In this document: positions 17,001 to 26,587 of the stretch, one piece after another
Numbering within the stretch: position 1 is the first letter of the stretch
Layout: each line of letters starts with the position of its first letter
Source of the DNA: Flavisolibacter longurius
GTDB taxonomy: Bacteria; Bacteroidota; Bacteroidia; Chitinophagales; Chitinophagaceae
Direction of reading: 5' to 3'
DNA: 64,000 nucleotides
Assembly (NCBI GenBank): GCA_013327885.1
Contig: JABUMY010000004.1
Location: 344,680 to 408,679 of the forward strand
Translations under genes and position numbers: made by a program
The notes under the pieces: model-generated
The model's database searches: none
Seen by the model: the letters and a program-made list of their open reading frames with translations, nothing else
Told to the model about the DNA's origin: nothing

Positions 17001-17702
17001 CTGCAGTCGTGGATGCGTATTTCGTACGGCCCTACATTCCAGTACTTTCACATTCACCGCAATGAAAATGCTGATAAATTTTTGGGCAGGGAGCCGTTGC
17101 AATTTGTAGATGCAAACACCTTGTATAGCCACAAAGCGTTTCTCGGCGGCGAGTTCCGGCTGGACATCAACTCCAAGAACAGCGAACACCTGCCAACACG
17201 CGGCTTTAAAATGGATGCCGGTGCCAAGCAGTTGTTTGGGCTCAACGCCGCCAGCAACCGGCTGACACAGTTTTATTTTGACATGAGTGTGTTTGCCTCC
17301 TTTACACCGCGTTCCATTGCCGTGTATGCGGCACGGTTAGGCTGGGCAAAAAACATTGGCGCCTTTGATATTCCGCAGGCCAACTACCTGAGTGGTACCG
17401 AAAACCTGCGGGGTTATCGCCGCAACCGCTTTGCCGGCCGCGAAGTATTGTACAACAACCTGGAATTACGGATTCGCCTGGCCGAATTCAGCACCTATCT
17501 TTTCCCGGGTTCGCTGGGGCTGTTGCTCTTTAATGACGTAGGCCGGGTTTGGGTAGATGAAGAATCCTCGCGGCGCTGGCATCATGGTTATGGCGCCGGC
17601 ATTTGGGTGGCACCCATCAAGCGCTGGGTAGTAACAGCTTCCGTTGCCCGGTCGCGGGAAGAAAGCCTCCTGCCTTATGTCAGTGTGGGCTTCCGTTTTT
17701 AA
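14046..17702 (+). CDS. Metallophosphoesterase fused to an outer-membrane (Omp85-type) barrel
   Basis: 1218 residues. Signal peptide (MRSLLFCVFALVTTTCIAQ), then a calcineurin-type phosphoesterase: GDAGEIF, YLGDNIYP, PGNHDWENG, VNHHPIYS and SGHDHS in order over residues 30-300. After a long middle region, the last 350 residues look like an outer-membrane barrel of the BamA/surface-antigen type, ending in VGFRF with the C-terminal Phe typical of such barrels. It would present phosphatase activity at the outer membrane; substrate unknown. Start ATG 14046 is chosen over an upstream frame start at 13974 because it directly precedes the signal peptide. Confidence 0.8.
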   Translation: MRSLLFCVFALVTTTCIAQTDTLTQRVFLIGDAGEIFAGDRHPVVDWLQKNVNWDDERNSAVYLGDNIYPLGLPMKGEPEYENAKRIVDYLVKPFVGKKGKAFFVPGNHDWENGKMGGWQRIRNQHNYINGMGQSNIQSLPTDGCPGPIAVDFNDQLAVVFIDSQWFLYIHEKPGFSSSCNSRSVQEFATELQEIVAQHQNQLLLIVNHHPIYSFGPHGGDYTWKEHLFPLTAVNKNLWIPLPVLGSIYPIARGVFGNLQDIKHPLYQTMAEVLEEAIRKHPNAIIASGHDHSLQFIRRTIQKDTIYQIVSGSGAKISRIKENKEGDLLFQDLMHGFSTLEIYKSGRTVTKFYNLNSKDLSDNTWSRDLESITAPTTVISSDSIPVLPEAVTVAANPGLASSGMRNFLLGKNYRSEWTTPVTAPVLDLGKEFGGLTPTKQGGGKQTRSLRVVDANGKEWSLRSVEKFPEAAIPPDMRQTFVQDLVNQGISASYPFGSLSIEPLAKAAGVPYHRKKLIYIPDDPRLGRFRPTFKNTLAIMEEREPDGITKTDNTDEVVLKLAKDNDDHIDQVAVLKARLLDNFYMDFDRHEGQWDWATRDTGKGKVYFPIPKDQDQVFFVNQGVVPHFVKRPWLVPELQGFEGEAKDIKTFNRPARNFDRFFLNELERETWSNQVDTFLSKMTDAVLEEALLRQPKEVRGFHYDKILSTLKERRKYFKSDMLKYYDFLSEEVNIVGSNQRELFVIDKLEGGKVHVKVNKIDTNGNIATRVYERTFDEKFTRQLMIYGLEGKDSFVVKGVASTIKMRIIGGPGDDYFRNESSEGKAIRVYDVSFEDNKFEGNLSGFLQRVGNNPSNNEYTPIFYRYGYVKPGLTAAFNIDDGVFIGGRMEVLTHGFRKEPFSERHIFTAGHALRTSSYYFTYAGDFTRAVGINDLLIRGDLRAPINVSNFFGIGNNTTYNRELGGPRLQYYRSRYNIGNLSVMLRRHLQSWMRISYGPTFQYFHIHRNENADKFLGREPLQFVDANTLYSHKAFLGGEFRLDINSKNSEHLPTRGFKMDAGAKQLFGLNAASNRLTQFYFDMSVFASFTPRSIAVYAARLGWAKNIGAFDIPQANYLSGTENLRGYRRNRFAGREVLYNNLELRIRLAEFSTYLFPGSLGLLLFNDVGRVWVDEESSRRWHHGYGAGIWVAPIKRWVVTASVARSREESLLPYVSVGFRF

Positions 17703-17721
17703 CCAAATTCAAATGAATAAA

Positions 17722-17748
17722 AAGGAGAGCAACCGCTCTCTTTTTTTG
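17722..17748 (+). terminator. Intrinsic terminator after the phosphoesterase-barrel gene
   Basis: Stem GAGAGC/GCTCTC (17725-17730, 17735-17740) with loop AACC and seven T. About 20 nt past the stop codon. Confidence 0.85.
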
Positions 17749-17857
17749 TGCTTAAACAAACGATAAAATTGGGAGTGTGAAAAGATTCTAACAGTTGCTG
17801 GCACAGTTTGGGCTGATGGCAAAGTGAAAACAATTTCTTACCCGTAAAAACAAACCT

Positions 17858-18304
17858 ATGCGCCAGCTTTTTACTTTCGCCGCTCTTGCGTTTTCCCTTT
17901 TGCTGCTGATCAGCAGTTGTCAAAAATCAGATGTTATTCGTGATGAAAGAAGCCTGGATGGTACCTGGCTCGTGACGGGCATCCGTTCGGACAGGGCCTA
18001 TGATTTTGATGGTGATGGTCGCACTGAAACTGATATTTATAGCAATTACAACAACTGCGAACGGGATATTGTCATTGTCTTTAACAGGGATGGTTATGGC
18101 CGCATGCAACAAGGCTGTGATGCTTATTGGGAGAACATCTCCTGGCGGCTTTCCAACAACAACCGTCAACTCGATATTCAATTGCCCGGTGATGACCTGA
18201 ACCTGGCCATCTCGCAGTTTGACAACTATACCATCCGCGGTGTCGACCAGGTGTCGATTGACGGCAGAAGCTTCCAGATTACGTATACGCTACAACGTCA
18301 GTAA
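17858..18304 (+). CDS. Lipocalin-like lipoprotein
   Basis: 148 residues. Lipobox ISSC (Cys at about 21), then LDGTWLVTGIRSD, the W-containing first strand of lipocalin-like domains, and a short Asp-rich loop DFDGDGRTETD that resembles a calcium loop. Function unknown. Convergent with the DUF4846 gene, only 4 bp apart. Confidence 0.65.
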   Translation: MRQLFTFAALAFSLLLLISSCQKSDVIRDERSLDGTWLVTGIRSDRAYDFDGDGRTETDIYSNYNNCERDIVIVFNRDGYGRMQQGCDAYWENISWRLSNNNRQLDIQLPGDDLNLAISQFDNYTIRGVDQVSIDGRSFQITYTLQRQ

Positions 18305-18308
18305 GAGT

Positions 18309-19094
18309 TTATTCGAAGGCTTTTAGCTGGTATGAGCGAAATGTATAACTGGCTGTTTGGACAACACCCTTGCCTAGGCGGTGCCAATAGCCCAGGTCCG
18401 GATCATGGGTGTTTCGAAGAACGTAGATGGATTGCGCCGGTGTGTAGCCTTCCACCAACTTGTATAAGGTATCGCCGGTGGCTGTTGTTGCCATGTCGGT
18501 GATGATCATGCAATGTCCCGGGCTTCCCGGTGTGAGAATAACGGTACCGATGGTAAATGCATCAACGCTTTTTAGTTCGCTTGCCAGGGAAATGGTGCCT
18601 GCGTAAGCATACACAAGTTCAAGGTAGCTGCGCAGGTGCGCATAAGTGTACGAAGCCGGTTGCGTGGTAATGAACCTGACCCTGCTGCCGCTGGCAACAG
18701 GCCGCTGACCACTAACATAAGCTTTGAATGTATACAGGGTTCCGTTGGTAAAGTGAAAGCGGATCTCATTGTACCGTTGCCGGGCAAACAGGTATTCGGC
18801 ACGCAACCGCATCAGGGCATCGGCACATTGTTGCAGGTCTCTTTTACCTACATCATAATTGATCAGCGAAAACATTTTTTCCTGGTCAGCAACAGCCTGC
18901 CCTTTGTAATCAACAACAGTTCCTTCTTTTTCGGGCAGGTGTTGCAGAAAATAAGGCCAGCTTTCTTTGTCGGTTATTTTTATCTTTTTTAAAGGCGGGG
19001 GGTCCGGAGCAGAAAATACAAACCGTGGTTCAGTTACTTTGTTCTCACAGGCAATAAAACAAAGGGTAGAAAAGGAGAGAAGCAGCTTTCGCAT
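18309..19094 (-). CDS. DUF4846 family lipoprotein
   Basis: 261 residues. Signal peptide with lipobox FIAC, then the DUF4846 hallmark VDYKGQAVADQ and DLQQCADALMRLRAEYLFAR; the C-terminal half has GHCMIITDMA. Function unknown. I start at MRKLL (19094), which places the hydrophobic segment at the N-terminus; the frame opens 8 codons earlier. Confidence 0.8.
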   Translation of the reverse strand: MRKLLLSFSTLCFIACENKVTEPRFVFSAPDPPPLKKIKITDKESWPYFLQHLPEKEGTVVDYKGQAVADQEKMFSLINYDVGKRDLQQCADALMRLRAEYLFARQRYNEIRFHFTNGTLYTFKAYVSGQRPVASGSRVRFITTQPASYTYAHLRSYLELVYAYAGTISLASELKSVDAFTIGTVILTPGSPGHCMIITDMATTATGDTLYKLVEGYTPAQSIYVLRNTHDPDLGYWHRLGKGVVQTASYTFRSYQLKAFE

Positions 19095-19163
19095 ACTGTG
19101 GTTTTTGCTGGGATGCAAAGCCAGTTTCTTTCCATAACAAAACCGTTGTTGCGATTAAAAATA

Positions 19164-21539
19164 TCAGCGCTTCACCAACTGTTCTTTTCCCAACCTTGCA
19201 TTGCTTTCTTTCGGCGCTGCTTCGGGTTCAAACAAAACATCCACCCTTACCGCTTTTAACCCGCTGATGCCCTGGGTGTCTTCCAGGTCAAAATGCTCAA
19301 GGTTGTCGCCTAACAAATTTTCTGCCTGCAAAAATTCAATGTATTCAAGGTACTCCATCAACTCTTTGTGCTGCGAATACACAACGGCAATTTTGCCGGG
19401 TTGTGTCAGCCGCTCTTCCGAGTCACGGATATGTACTTTGTCGATGCGCTTTTTGATGATCTCGTAGCGGATGTTATAAGCGCCATCCACATCAAACTTG
19501 CGTTCTTTCCGGCGGAATGAAATGGTGAGCGGAACCGAATGCGCCAGGATCAACTGCGTTGTTTGCAAAGTGAGCGGAAGGCGTTTTTCCAAAGTATGCG
19601 TTAGCCGTGCCGCCTTGGTTAAAAACGAAAGCTGCCAGAGCTTTAAGTTGCGCACATAAATATCGCTGAACGGTATGTGCGGTGTCAGCGATTGGCCTAT
19701 ATAAATATTGAACTCCGCACCATCGGTAATGTAGCGTTCAAAATAGTGGGGGTATATCTCCTGCACGGCTTTTTGCTCGATGTCGATAAAGCGGTCCAGC
19801 GTATCGTTGATGCGGGTAATGCTTTCTTCGTATTCCTTACGGTGATGATAAACGATCTTCCGGGTTGGATCAAGCGCAGAAAAATAATCGTTGATCACTT
19901 TTTTCAATTCCGGTTTCAGCTCCAGCAGGTTTTGAAACACGGCATCAAGATGGATCTGCAGGAAATCGTAGATCTGCATTTCATCATCCGACAACAAGGT
20001 ATCGCTGGCGGAATCGATGTATTTGTCGATGCGAAACTGGGTTTCTTTCAGAATGGGAAAGTCAACGATCTTGCAGGCTTTTTTCAGGGCTTCGCCGGCA
20101 AGCGTCAACTGCTCCAATAAGTCCAGTTGAATGGCATTGCTTCTTTCCACCGATGAATTGCGAATATCAATGGAGCCATACAGCGGGTACACATCCTTGA
20201 ACGAAATGGCCGGCATTTTGGTCATTTCCGTTGTTTGCCGGTTTTGCAGGTAATGAAAAGCCACTTCGGTAAACTTCCATTCCACAGCCGGTTGAATGGC
20301 CGTAAAATGTTCCTTGATGGTTTTGTCGATCTGCATCTGCAGGCTTTCGTTTGTTTTTTTCAGCGCCAGCGTAAACAGCTCAATGGCCGGTGTAATGCGG
20401 CTTACGTGCTGGTACTGCAACCTGCCGCCCTGTTCGCTCATGACTTCCAGCAAGCCAATCAGGCTGCCGTCCTCGCATTTCAGCGGGCAAAGCAAAAGGC
20501 TGTTGGCACCCAGGTTCTGATAGATCTGCAGCAATTCATTGTGCTTTGTATTTTGCGGACCCAGGTTTTGGTACAACACCGGTTGCGCCGTATGTTGAAA
20601 CACTTCCTGGCACAGGTCACTAATCTCGTCCTTCCGGCTGATGATGGCATCGTTTCGAAACAGCAAGCTGTTACGGTAATGCGTTTCGGTATAGAGATAA
20701 AAATTGTTCTTTTTGAAAAAAGGCGTGATGCCGATCTTAATGCCGCGCAGGCGAATCAGGCTTTGTACATGGTGCTCCAACTCATCATACACTTCCACAT
20801 TGCTGAACGCATTGATGTTGAGCAGGGCATTTTTAATTTCATTGGTTACCTGCACTTCCGTAACATCGGCTACGTCAATCACCACCAGGCCCTGGAACTG
20901 GAAGTTCTCCAGCGGCAACAACTCTCGCAATTCATCGATTTCCAGGGTGCGGTAAGGTGAAAAACCGGCCGGCAGTGTAAAGTCTTTGTTGATGCATTCC
21001 ACATCCACAAATTCGGCGTTCAGGTTTAGCTCGTAATAGGTAGTGAGATTGTTTTCTTCGTCCGGAAAGGCATGCACTGATGTTGCCGTCAGTGGCATGG
21101 AAGCCGAATAAAGTTTGCGCAGGATCACATTATACGCAAGCGAAAGACTTGCCTTGGCAATATCTACCGTTGTACGCCGGTCAGGCACATTGATGGCCGT
21201 GCCCTCCTTTAAAAAATAACGCTTAAAGCTGGGCGAGGCATAAATGGTTTCGGAACTAAACGGAAAGGTGATGGCATACATTCCCTGGTTCGATGAAATG
21301 GAAGGCGGAAATATGGTTGCCAGCAGGGCTTCCACCAACGCCCCGTGTTGGCGCAGCATCTCCTTGTTGATGCTGGGTTGCAACAAATCGGGTTGCGCTT
21401 CAATTTCTGTCAGCAGGTCCTGATAAAGCTTTTTGGCTCCGGGTTTGTCTTCATCTACCATTCGCTTGATAACGGTTACCAACGGCAGAATAGATAGAAC
21501 TGAATTAAAACCCGTGTATGTGTTTTCAACGGAGGTCAT
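19164..21539 (-). CDS. GAF-domain protein
   Basis: 791 residues, no signal peptide, no membrane segment. The middle (about 300-400) reads like a GAF domain (NSLLLCPLKCEDGSLIGLLEVMSE). The C-terminal third is helical and ends in a charged region. The family is found in Bacteroidota and is uncharacterised; no kinase or cyclase output domain is visible. Transcribed alone. Confidence 0.62.
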   Translation of the reverse strand: MTSVENTYTGFNSVLSILPLVTVIKRMVDEDKPGAKKLYQDLLTEIEAQPDLLQPSINKEMLRQHGALVEALLATIFPPSISSNQGMYAITFPFSSETIYASPSFKRYFLKEGTAINVPDRRTTVDIAKASLSLAYNVILRKLYSASMPLTATSVHAFPDEENNLTTYYELNLNAEFVDVECINKDFTLPAGFSPYRTLEIDELRELLPLENFQFQGLVVIDVADVTEVQVTNEIKNALLNINAFSNVEVYDELEHHVQSLIRLRGIKIGITPFFKKNNFYLYTETHYRNSLLFRNDAIISRKDEISDLCQEVFQHTAQPVLYQNLGPQNTKHNELLQIYQNLGANSLLLCPLKCEDGSLIGLLEVMSEQGGRLQYQHVSRITPAIELFTLALKKTNESLQMQIDKTIKEHFTAIQPAVEWKFTEVAFHYLQNRQTTEMTKMPAISFKDVYPLYGSIDIRNSSVERSNAIQLDLLEQLTLAGEALKKACKIVDFPILKETQFRIDKYIDSASDTLLSDDEMQIYDFLQIHLDAVFQNLLELKPELKKVINDYFSALDPTRKIVYHHRKEYEESITRINDTLDRFIDIEQKAVQEIYPHYFERYITDGAEFNIYIGQSLTPHIPFSDIYVRNLKLWQLSFLTKAARLTHTLEKRLPLTLQTTQLILAHSVPLTISFRRKERKFDVDGAYNIRYEIIKKRIDKVHIRDSEERLTQPGKIAVVYSQHKELMEYLEYIEFLQAENLLGDNLEHFDLEDTQGISGLKAVRVDVLFEPEAAPKESNARLGKEQLVKR

Positions 21540-21645
21540 GTATTGGTACTGATTGTCTGTACTAATCTATTCAACCACTGCGCCAAACTTGTGGGGAGGG
21601 GAAAGAAGAAGGGTAAAAGGGGAAAGATTAACGCAAAAAGCGGCC

Positions 21646-22305
21646 TCAGGCGCTTTTTGCCACTTTGGAAACCACGGTTTGGTAATATTTACAAACCGGT
21701 CGCAGGCCACATTCCCCACATTTGGGGTTGCGGGCTACACAAATGTAGCGGCCGTGCAGGATGAGCCAGTGGTGGAAAATATAAACCAGGTCTTTGGGGA
21801 TGAACTTGATGAGCTGCAGTTCGGTTTGCAAAGGGTTTTTAGCACCTACCGTAAGGCCAATGCGGGCCGAAACACGAAACACATGAGTGTCCACCGCCAT
21901 GTTGGGCTGTTTGTCTACCACCGACGTAATCACATTGGCTGTTTTCCGTCCTACACCCGGCAACTGCACCAGTTCTTCCACCGTCATTGGAATTTCGCCG
22001 CCAAACCGGTCGATCACCATCGTGGCCATACCCAGCAGGTGCCGGCTTTTGTTGCCGGGAAATGAAATGCTGCGGATCAACTCAAACACATCATCGTATT
22101 CGGCTTTAGCCAGCGATGGAATATCGGGATAGCGCCGGAAAAACGCCGGCGTTACCATGTTTACCCGCTTGTCGGTGCATTGGGCCGACAGAATCACCGC
22201 TACGAGCAATTCGTAGGTATCGCTGTAATCCAATTCCGTTTCGGCATTGGGCATGGCTTGCTGAAAATAAGCCACGCAGGCCTCAAATCTTTCTTTGCGG
22301 GTCAT
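21646..22305 (-). CDS. nth: Endonuclease III
   Basis: 219 residues. Bifunctional DNA glycosylase/AP lyase for oxidised pyrimidines. Helix-hairpin-helix LPGVGRKTANVI with catalytic Lys, catalytic Asp in AVDTHVFRV, and a 4Fe-4S motif CVARNPKCGECGLRPVC with the canonical 6-2-5 spacing. This contrasts with MutY in the same window, which has one residue fewer in the first interval. Confidence 0.96.
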   Translation of the reverse strand: MTRKERFEACVAYFQQAMPNAETELDYSDTYELLVAVILSAQCTDKRVNMVTPAFFRRYPDIPSLAKAEYDDVFELIRSISFPGNKSRHLLGMATMVIDRFGGEIPMTVEELVQLPGVGRKTANVITSVVDKQPNMAVDTHVFRVSARIGLTVGAKNPLQTELQLIKFIPKDLVYIFHHWLILHGRYICVARNPKCGECGLRPVCKYYQTVVSKVAKSA

Positions 22306-22334
22306 GGGCCGCTAAGGTAAGAAGGGGAGTGGTT

Positions 22335-22370
22335 TAGACAATTGGCAACGGGCAATTTGCCATAGGCAAA
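22335..22370 (+). repeat. Short CAATTGGCAACGGGCAATTTGCC word repeat
   Basis: Alternating GCAAT/TTGCC words upstream of nth, same word family as 61487-61573 and part of the gldD signal-peptide coding region. Confidence 0.5.
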
Positions 22371-22428
22371 AAGCAACCGGCTGCCGGCTAAAATTTGCTG
22401 GAAATACCGTACAGGTAAAGCTTGTAAC

Positions 22429-22662
22429 TCAGGAAGTTTTTACCGTTTGCTGGGACGCGGCGTATTTTAATACAGCCAGTACCGTTTCGGTGCGGGGAGA
22501 AACCGTAAGGTTATTCAGGCGTTCCTGCGCTGCTTTCAACACAGCCAATTTTTCACGGAGTGTCCAATCTTTCTGCAGTGCCTCTTCGATCGCAGCAGTC
22601 TGCTGTGTGGAGGTTTCTTTGTACAGGTACAAAAGCATGTCCTCCGGCGTAAAATTGTGCAT
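22429..22662 (-). CDS. Small conserved protein of unknown function
   Basis: 77 residues, helical, no signal or membrane segment. MHNFTPEDMLLYLYKETS and the later LREKLAVLKAAQERL resemble the N-terminal cytoplasmic part of Bacteroidota anti-sigma-like proteins, without the membrane part. Function not known. Co-directional with DivIC and enolase, 92 bp downstream of DivIC. Confidence 0.6.
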   Translation of the reverse strand: MHNFTPEDMLLYLYKETSTQQTAAIEEALQKDWTLREKLAVLKAAQERLNNLTVSPRTETVLAVLKYAASQQTVKTS

Positions 22663-22754
22663 AGGCTTTCTTATAACTAGGTGGTGAGCAGGTTTTGCTT
22701 ATATGCCTTCTTAAACGCAGCCGTGGGACGGATATTGTGCGGCAGCACCGGAAA

Positions 22755-23060
22755 TTACTTTTCTTCGGCGGGTACAATAATGAACAGGTCTTCATTTTCC
22801 CGCTTCATCTGGTATTTTTCCCGGGCAAATTTTTCAATGGCCGCCGCGTTGGATTGAATGTCTCTCGAGAACTTTTTACTCTCTTCGATCTTTTCTGCAA
22901 AATAGGCTTTGTTGTCTTCTATCTCGGCCAGTTCCTTACGCCGCTCCAGTTGGGTGAACATGTCATTCTTGTCAAAGAAGATCATCCAAACGGCAAATAC
23001 CGCCAGCGACAGCAGGTATTTGTTACGCAGGAATGAAGGAATAAAGTGAATGAACTTCAT
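22755..23060 (-). CDS. Septum formation initiator protein (DivIC/FtsB type)
   Basis: 101 residues. One N-terminal membrane helix (about 14-29), then a coiled coil (about 38-75) and the FAREKYQMKRENEDLFII tail characteristic of FtsB/DivIC. It would act in the divisome with FtsL and FtsQ. Downstream of enolase, a common Bacteroidota pairing. Confidence 0.88.
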   Translation of the reverse strand: MKFIHFIPSFLRNKYLLSLAVFAVWMIFFDKNDMFTQLERRKELAEIEDNKAYFAEKIEESKKFSRDIQSNAAAIEKFAREKYQMKRENEDLFIIVPAEEK

Positions 23061-23164
23061 GGCGGTGGAATTGGCGGCTAAAATAAGGACTCCCTTTGTA
23101 AAATTTGTACTGTTTCTTGCTGAATCCTACTACTGGCCTGCTTTTTCGGTAAAAGCTACCGATA

Positions 23165-23201
23165 TAAAAAAGGGTTGACAAGGATTTCTCCTTATCAACC
23201 C
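23165..23201 (-). terminator. Intrinsic terminator after enolase
   Basis: Minus-strand hairpin GGGTTGATAAGG/CCTTGTCAACCC (23172-23201) with one wobble or mismatch and a loop of about 6 nt, followed by six T. The stem is made of the same GTTGA words as the repeats at 46.7 and 49.4 kb. Confidence 0.82.
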
Positions 23202-23223
23202 AATAACGTATCAACCTTTCAAC

Positions 23224-24540
<1,317 letters not shown>

Positions 24541-24609
24541 TTATGCAGCCCATATGTGGGAATGGCTTCAGCAACGCAAAGAAAGGAAGAGATGCAGTAG
24601 CGGCAAAAT

Positions 24610-24927
24610 CTATACTTCTTTATCCAGCTTGTCCTGAAGAAATCCAATTTCACGCCGGTTATGAAGAACAGCGTTGATGATGATGATTTCTTCTTTTTCC
24701 TTTCTGCGGTAATAAATGCTGTATGGAAATTTACGTAAAGGGAGTTTCCTGTTGTCTTTATAAACGATGCGGTGTTCAACCTGGCCGGACTTCAGGTTAT
24801 CGATTGCCGTGACAAGTTCTTCTACAAAGTTCTTAAGTGCAATGCCAGATTGCTGACGATACCATTGTTTGATTTCGTAGATATCATCGCGAGTGGTTTG
24901 GGTAAGTTGAACCTTCCACGCCATCAA
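24610..24927 (-). CDS. RelE/ParE-family toxin
   Basis: 105 residues. WKVQLTQTTRDDIYEIKQWY start and the RKFPYSIYYRRKEKEEIIIINAVLH core match RelE/ParE folds (ribosome-dependent mRNA endonuclease or gyrase poison; the two cannot be separated by eye). Overlaps the antitoxin stop by 4 nt. Two Met at the start; either may be used. Confidence 0.85.
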   Translation of the reverse strand: MMAWKVQLTQTTRDDIYEIKQWYRQQSGIALKNFVEELVTAIDNLKSGQVEHRIVYKDNRKLPLRKFPYSIYYRRKEKEEIIIINAVLHNRREIGFLQDKLDKEV

Positions 24928-25142
24928 TCCAGGTTTTTTATATCTTCTTTGATATCGTCCCAGTTGTGCAAGGTTTCAGCCCCAGTATCAATACGTTGAT
25001 TGCGGTTGTCCAATGCAAGTTTTTGCCAATCCTGTATTTCATCCTCATCGATCTGAAGCAAACGGTTTATGGCAAATAAAATTCGCTCGTCGTCGGTTTG
25101 CTGGATTGCTTCAATGATCCGGGATTTATCGATTACTGTCAT
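24924..25142 (-). CDS. Antitoxin of a RelE/ParE-type pair
   Basis: 72 residues, acidic, helical (IDKSRIIEAIQQTDDERILFAINRLLQID). Precedes the toxin gene with an ATGA overlap, the usual arrangement. No classical DNA-binding motif is obvious; it resembles short Bacteroidota addiction antitoxins of the type that has no known fold name. Likely also autoregulates the pair. Confidence 0.75.
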   Translation of the reverse strand: MTVIDKSRIIEAIQQTDDERILFAINRLLQIDEDEIQDWQKLALDNRNQRIDTGAETLHNWDDIKEDIKNLD

Positions 25143-25172
25143 ATCCCAACAATTTATTTAAAGATAGAATTT

Positions 25173-26093
25173 TCAACTGTTTTGCGGTTGTGCACCCGTC
25201 AGCCCACGAAACACTTCTTCCAGCGATTGGCTTTCGCTTTGCAACGAAACAATATTGAGGTTTTGCTCCAGCGCTAATTGCAGTAACTGCTTGCGTACTG
25301 TTTCCGGCTCGGACGTCTCCATCGTCCAGGTATGCGTATCTATTTTATTCACGTTGTTGACGCCTTGCAGGCGGCGCAGCCATTCGGCTTCCAGGGCTTC
25401 TTTGAATTGCACCCGCACAATATCGTTTGTGGAGCGTTGCTGCAGATTGGTGAGCTTGTCATCGGCCACGATCTTGCCGCGGTTGATGATGATCACCCGG
25501 TCGCAGATGGCTTCCACTTCCTGCAGAATGTGCGAAGAGAAGAGCACCAGTTTATCACGGCCCTGTTCTTTGATCACATTGCGTATCTCCACGATCTGGT
25601 TGGGGTCAAGGCCGCTGGTAGGCTCATCCAGTATCAAAACCTCAGGTTTGTGCAGCAGGGCGGCAGCAAGGCCTACCCGCTGTTTGTATCCTTTGGAAAG
25701 CTGCCCGATCTTTTTTGCTTTTTCCCTTGTCAGTCCCACCTGTTCTACAACCTGGCTGATGGCCTGTTGCTTGTTGGCAACCTGGTGTACATCGGCAATA
25801 AATTCGAGGTACTCTTTGATGTACATGTCGTAATAAAGCGCATTGGATTCGGGCAGGTAGCCGATCTTTTTCTTGGCCGCCTGCGGGTCCCTGATCACAT
25901 CCACACCGCTCACGGAAACGGCGCCGCTGTCAGGTGCCAGGTAGCCGGTGATCATTTTCATGGTAGTGCTTTTGCCGGCACCGTTGGGGCCGAGAAAGCC
26001 CACGATCTCTCCCTTGTTTACAGTAAAAGATATGGCATCCACTGCTTTTTGCTCACCGTAAGTTTTCGTCAGGTTATTTACCGTAATGGACAT
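25173..26093 (-). CDS. gldA: Gliding motility ABC transporter ATPase GldA
   Basis: 306 residues. Walker A GPNGAGKST, signature LSKGYKQRVG, Walker B VLILDEP and the H-loop SSHILQE are all intact. With GldF and GldG it forms the gliding-associated ABC transporter of Bacteroidota; gldF/gldG are not in this window. It could also be a general ABC-2 type ATPase; the extended C-terminal domain and the family similarity favour GldA. Confidence 0.85.
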   Translation of the reverse strand: MSITVNNLTKTYGEQKAVDAISFTVNKGEIVGFLGPNGAGKSTTMKMITGYLAPDSGAVSVSGVDVIRDPQAAKKKIGYLPESNALYYDMYIKEYLEFIADVHQVANKQQAISQVVEQVGLTREKAKKIGQLSKGYKQRVGLAAALLHKPEVLILDEPTSGLDPNQIVEIRNVIKEQGRDKLVLFSSHILQEVEAICDRVIIINRGKIVADDKLTNLQQRSTNDIVRVQFKEALEAEWLRRLQGVNNVNKIDTHTWTMETSEPETVRKQLLQLALEQNLNIVSLQSESQSLEEVFRGLTGAQPQNS

Positions 26094-26120
26094 GGTTCAA
26101 AGATAGAGTAGGGATGTGCA

Positions 26121-26295
26121 GAATAGCGAACAAGGATTTCGAACCGCAGAACAGATGAACAAGGAAGAAAGAATCACGAAGTGTTGACAGTTTATCTTTT
26201 CCTTTTGCTCACAGGCGGTCTGCTATAGTTAGAAATGCCGAACAGAGGACACCTCCTTCGAAATTCCTTGTTCCTTGTTCATCTGTTCGATATTC
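26121..26295 (-). repeat. Dispersed GAACAAGGAACAAGGAAT element, copy 1 (reverse orientation)
   Basis: About 175 bp between gldA and a small membrane protein gene. Imperfect inverted ends: GAATAGCGAAC at 26121 and its near complement ending CGATATTC at 26295. Read on the minus strand from 26295 it matches copy 2 (43316-43468) along most of its length, including GGAGGTRTCCYCTGTTCGGC in the first half and GAAGTGTT and CRCAGGCGG in the second. Confidence 0.85.
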
Positions 26296-26302
26296 TTTTC
26301 AC

Positions 26303-26530
26303 TCATTCCTCCCTTTCATACTCTCCCTTCCAGGCATACCAGCCAAAAATGGTAAGGCCGATGGCAATAGGGGTAAAGATGGCAATGATGATGATCCAGG
26401 GAAGCGGCTTGTTGATATCGTCGGTGCCGGTTGGGTTGATGTTGGTAAGGGCGCCCCAAAGCAAAATAGCAATGCCAATGGGACCCAGCACCATCCAGAT
26501 CAAACCCAGGAAACGTTTCAGTTGGTTCAT
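26303..26530 (-). CDS. Small two-helix membrane protein next to an MFS symporter
   Basis: 75 residues with two membrane helices (about 8-27 and 43-65). It follows an MFS symporter gene with 57 bp between. In related genomes small membrane proteins of this kind (possibly DUF6814) neighbour MHS-family symporters, so a linked role is likely but undefined. Confidence 0.62.
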   Translation of the reverse strand: MNQLKRFLGLIWMVLGPIGIAILLWGALTNINPTGTDDINKPLPWIIIIAIFTPIAIGLTIFGWYAWKGEYEREE

Positions 26531-26587
26531 GCGAAAATCTTTTTATCGTAATAATGATTTTGTTCTTTTTTCTACCGTGGCAAACGC

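Noticed and set aside
22388..22430. Minus-strand reading LYLYGISSKF followed by a stop, like the end of an outer-membrane barrel
   Set aside because: Only about 20 codons, overlapping the 77-residue gene in another frame; no upstream barrel sequence.
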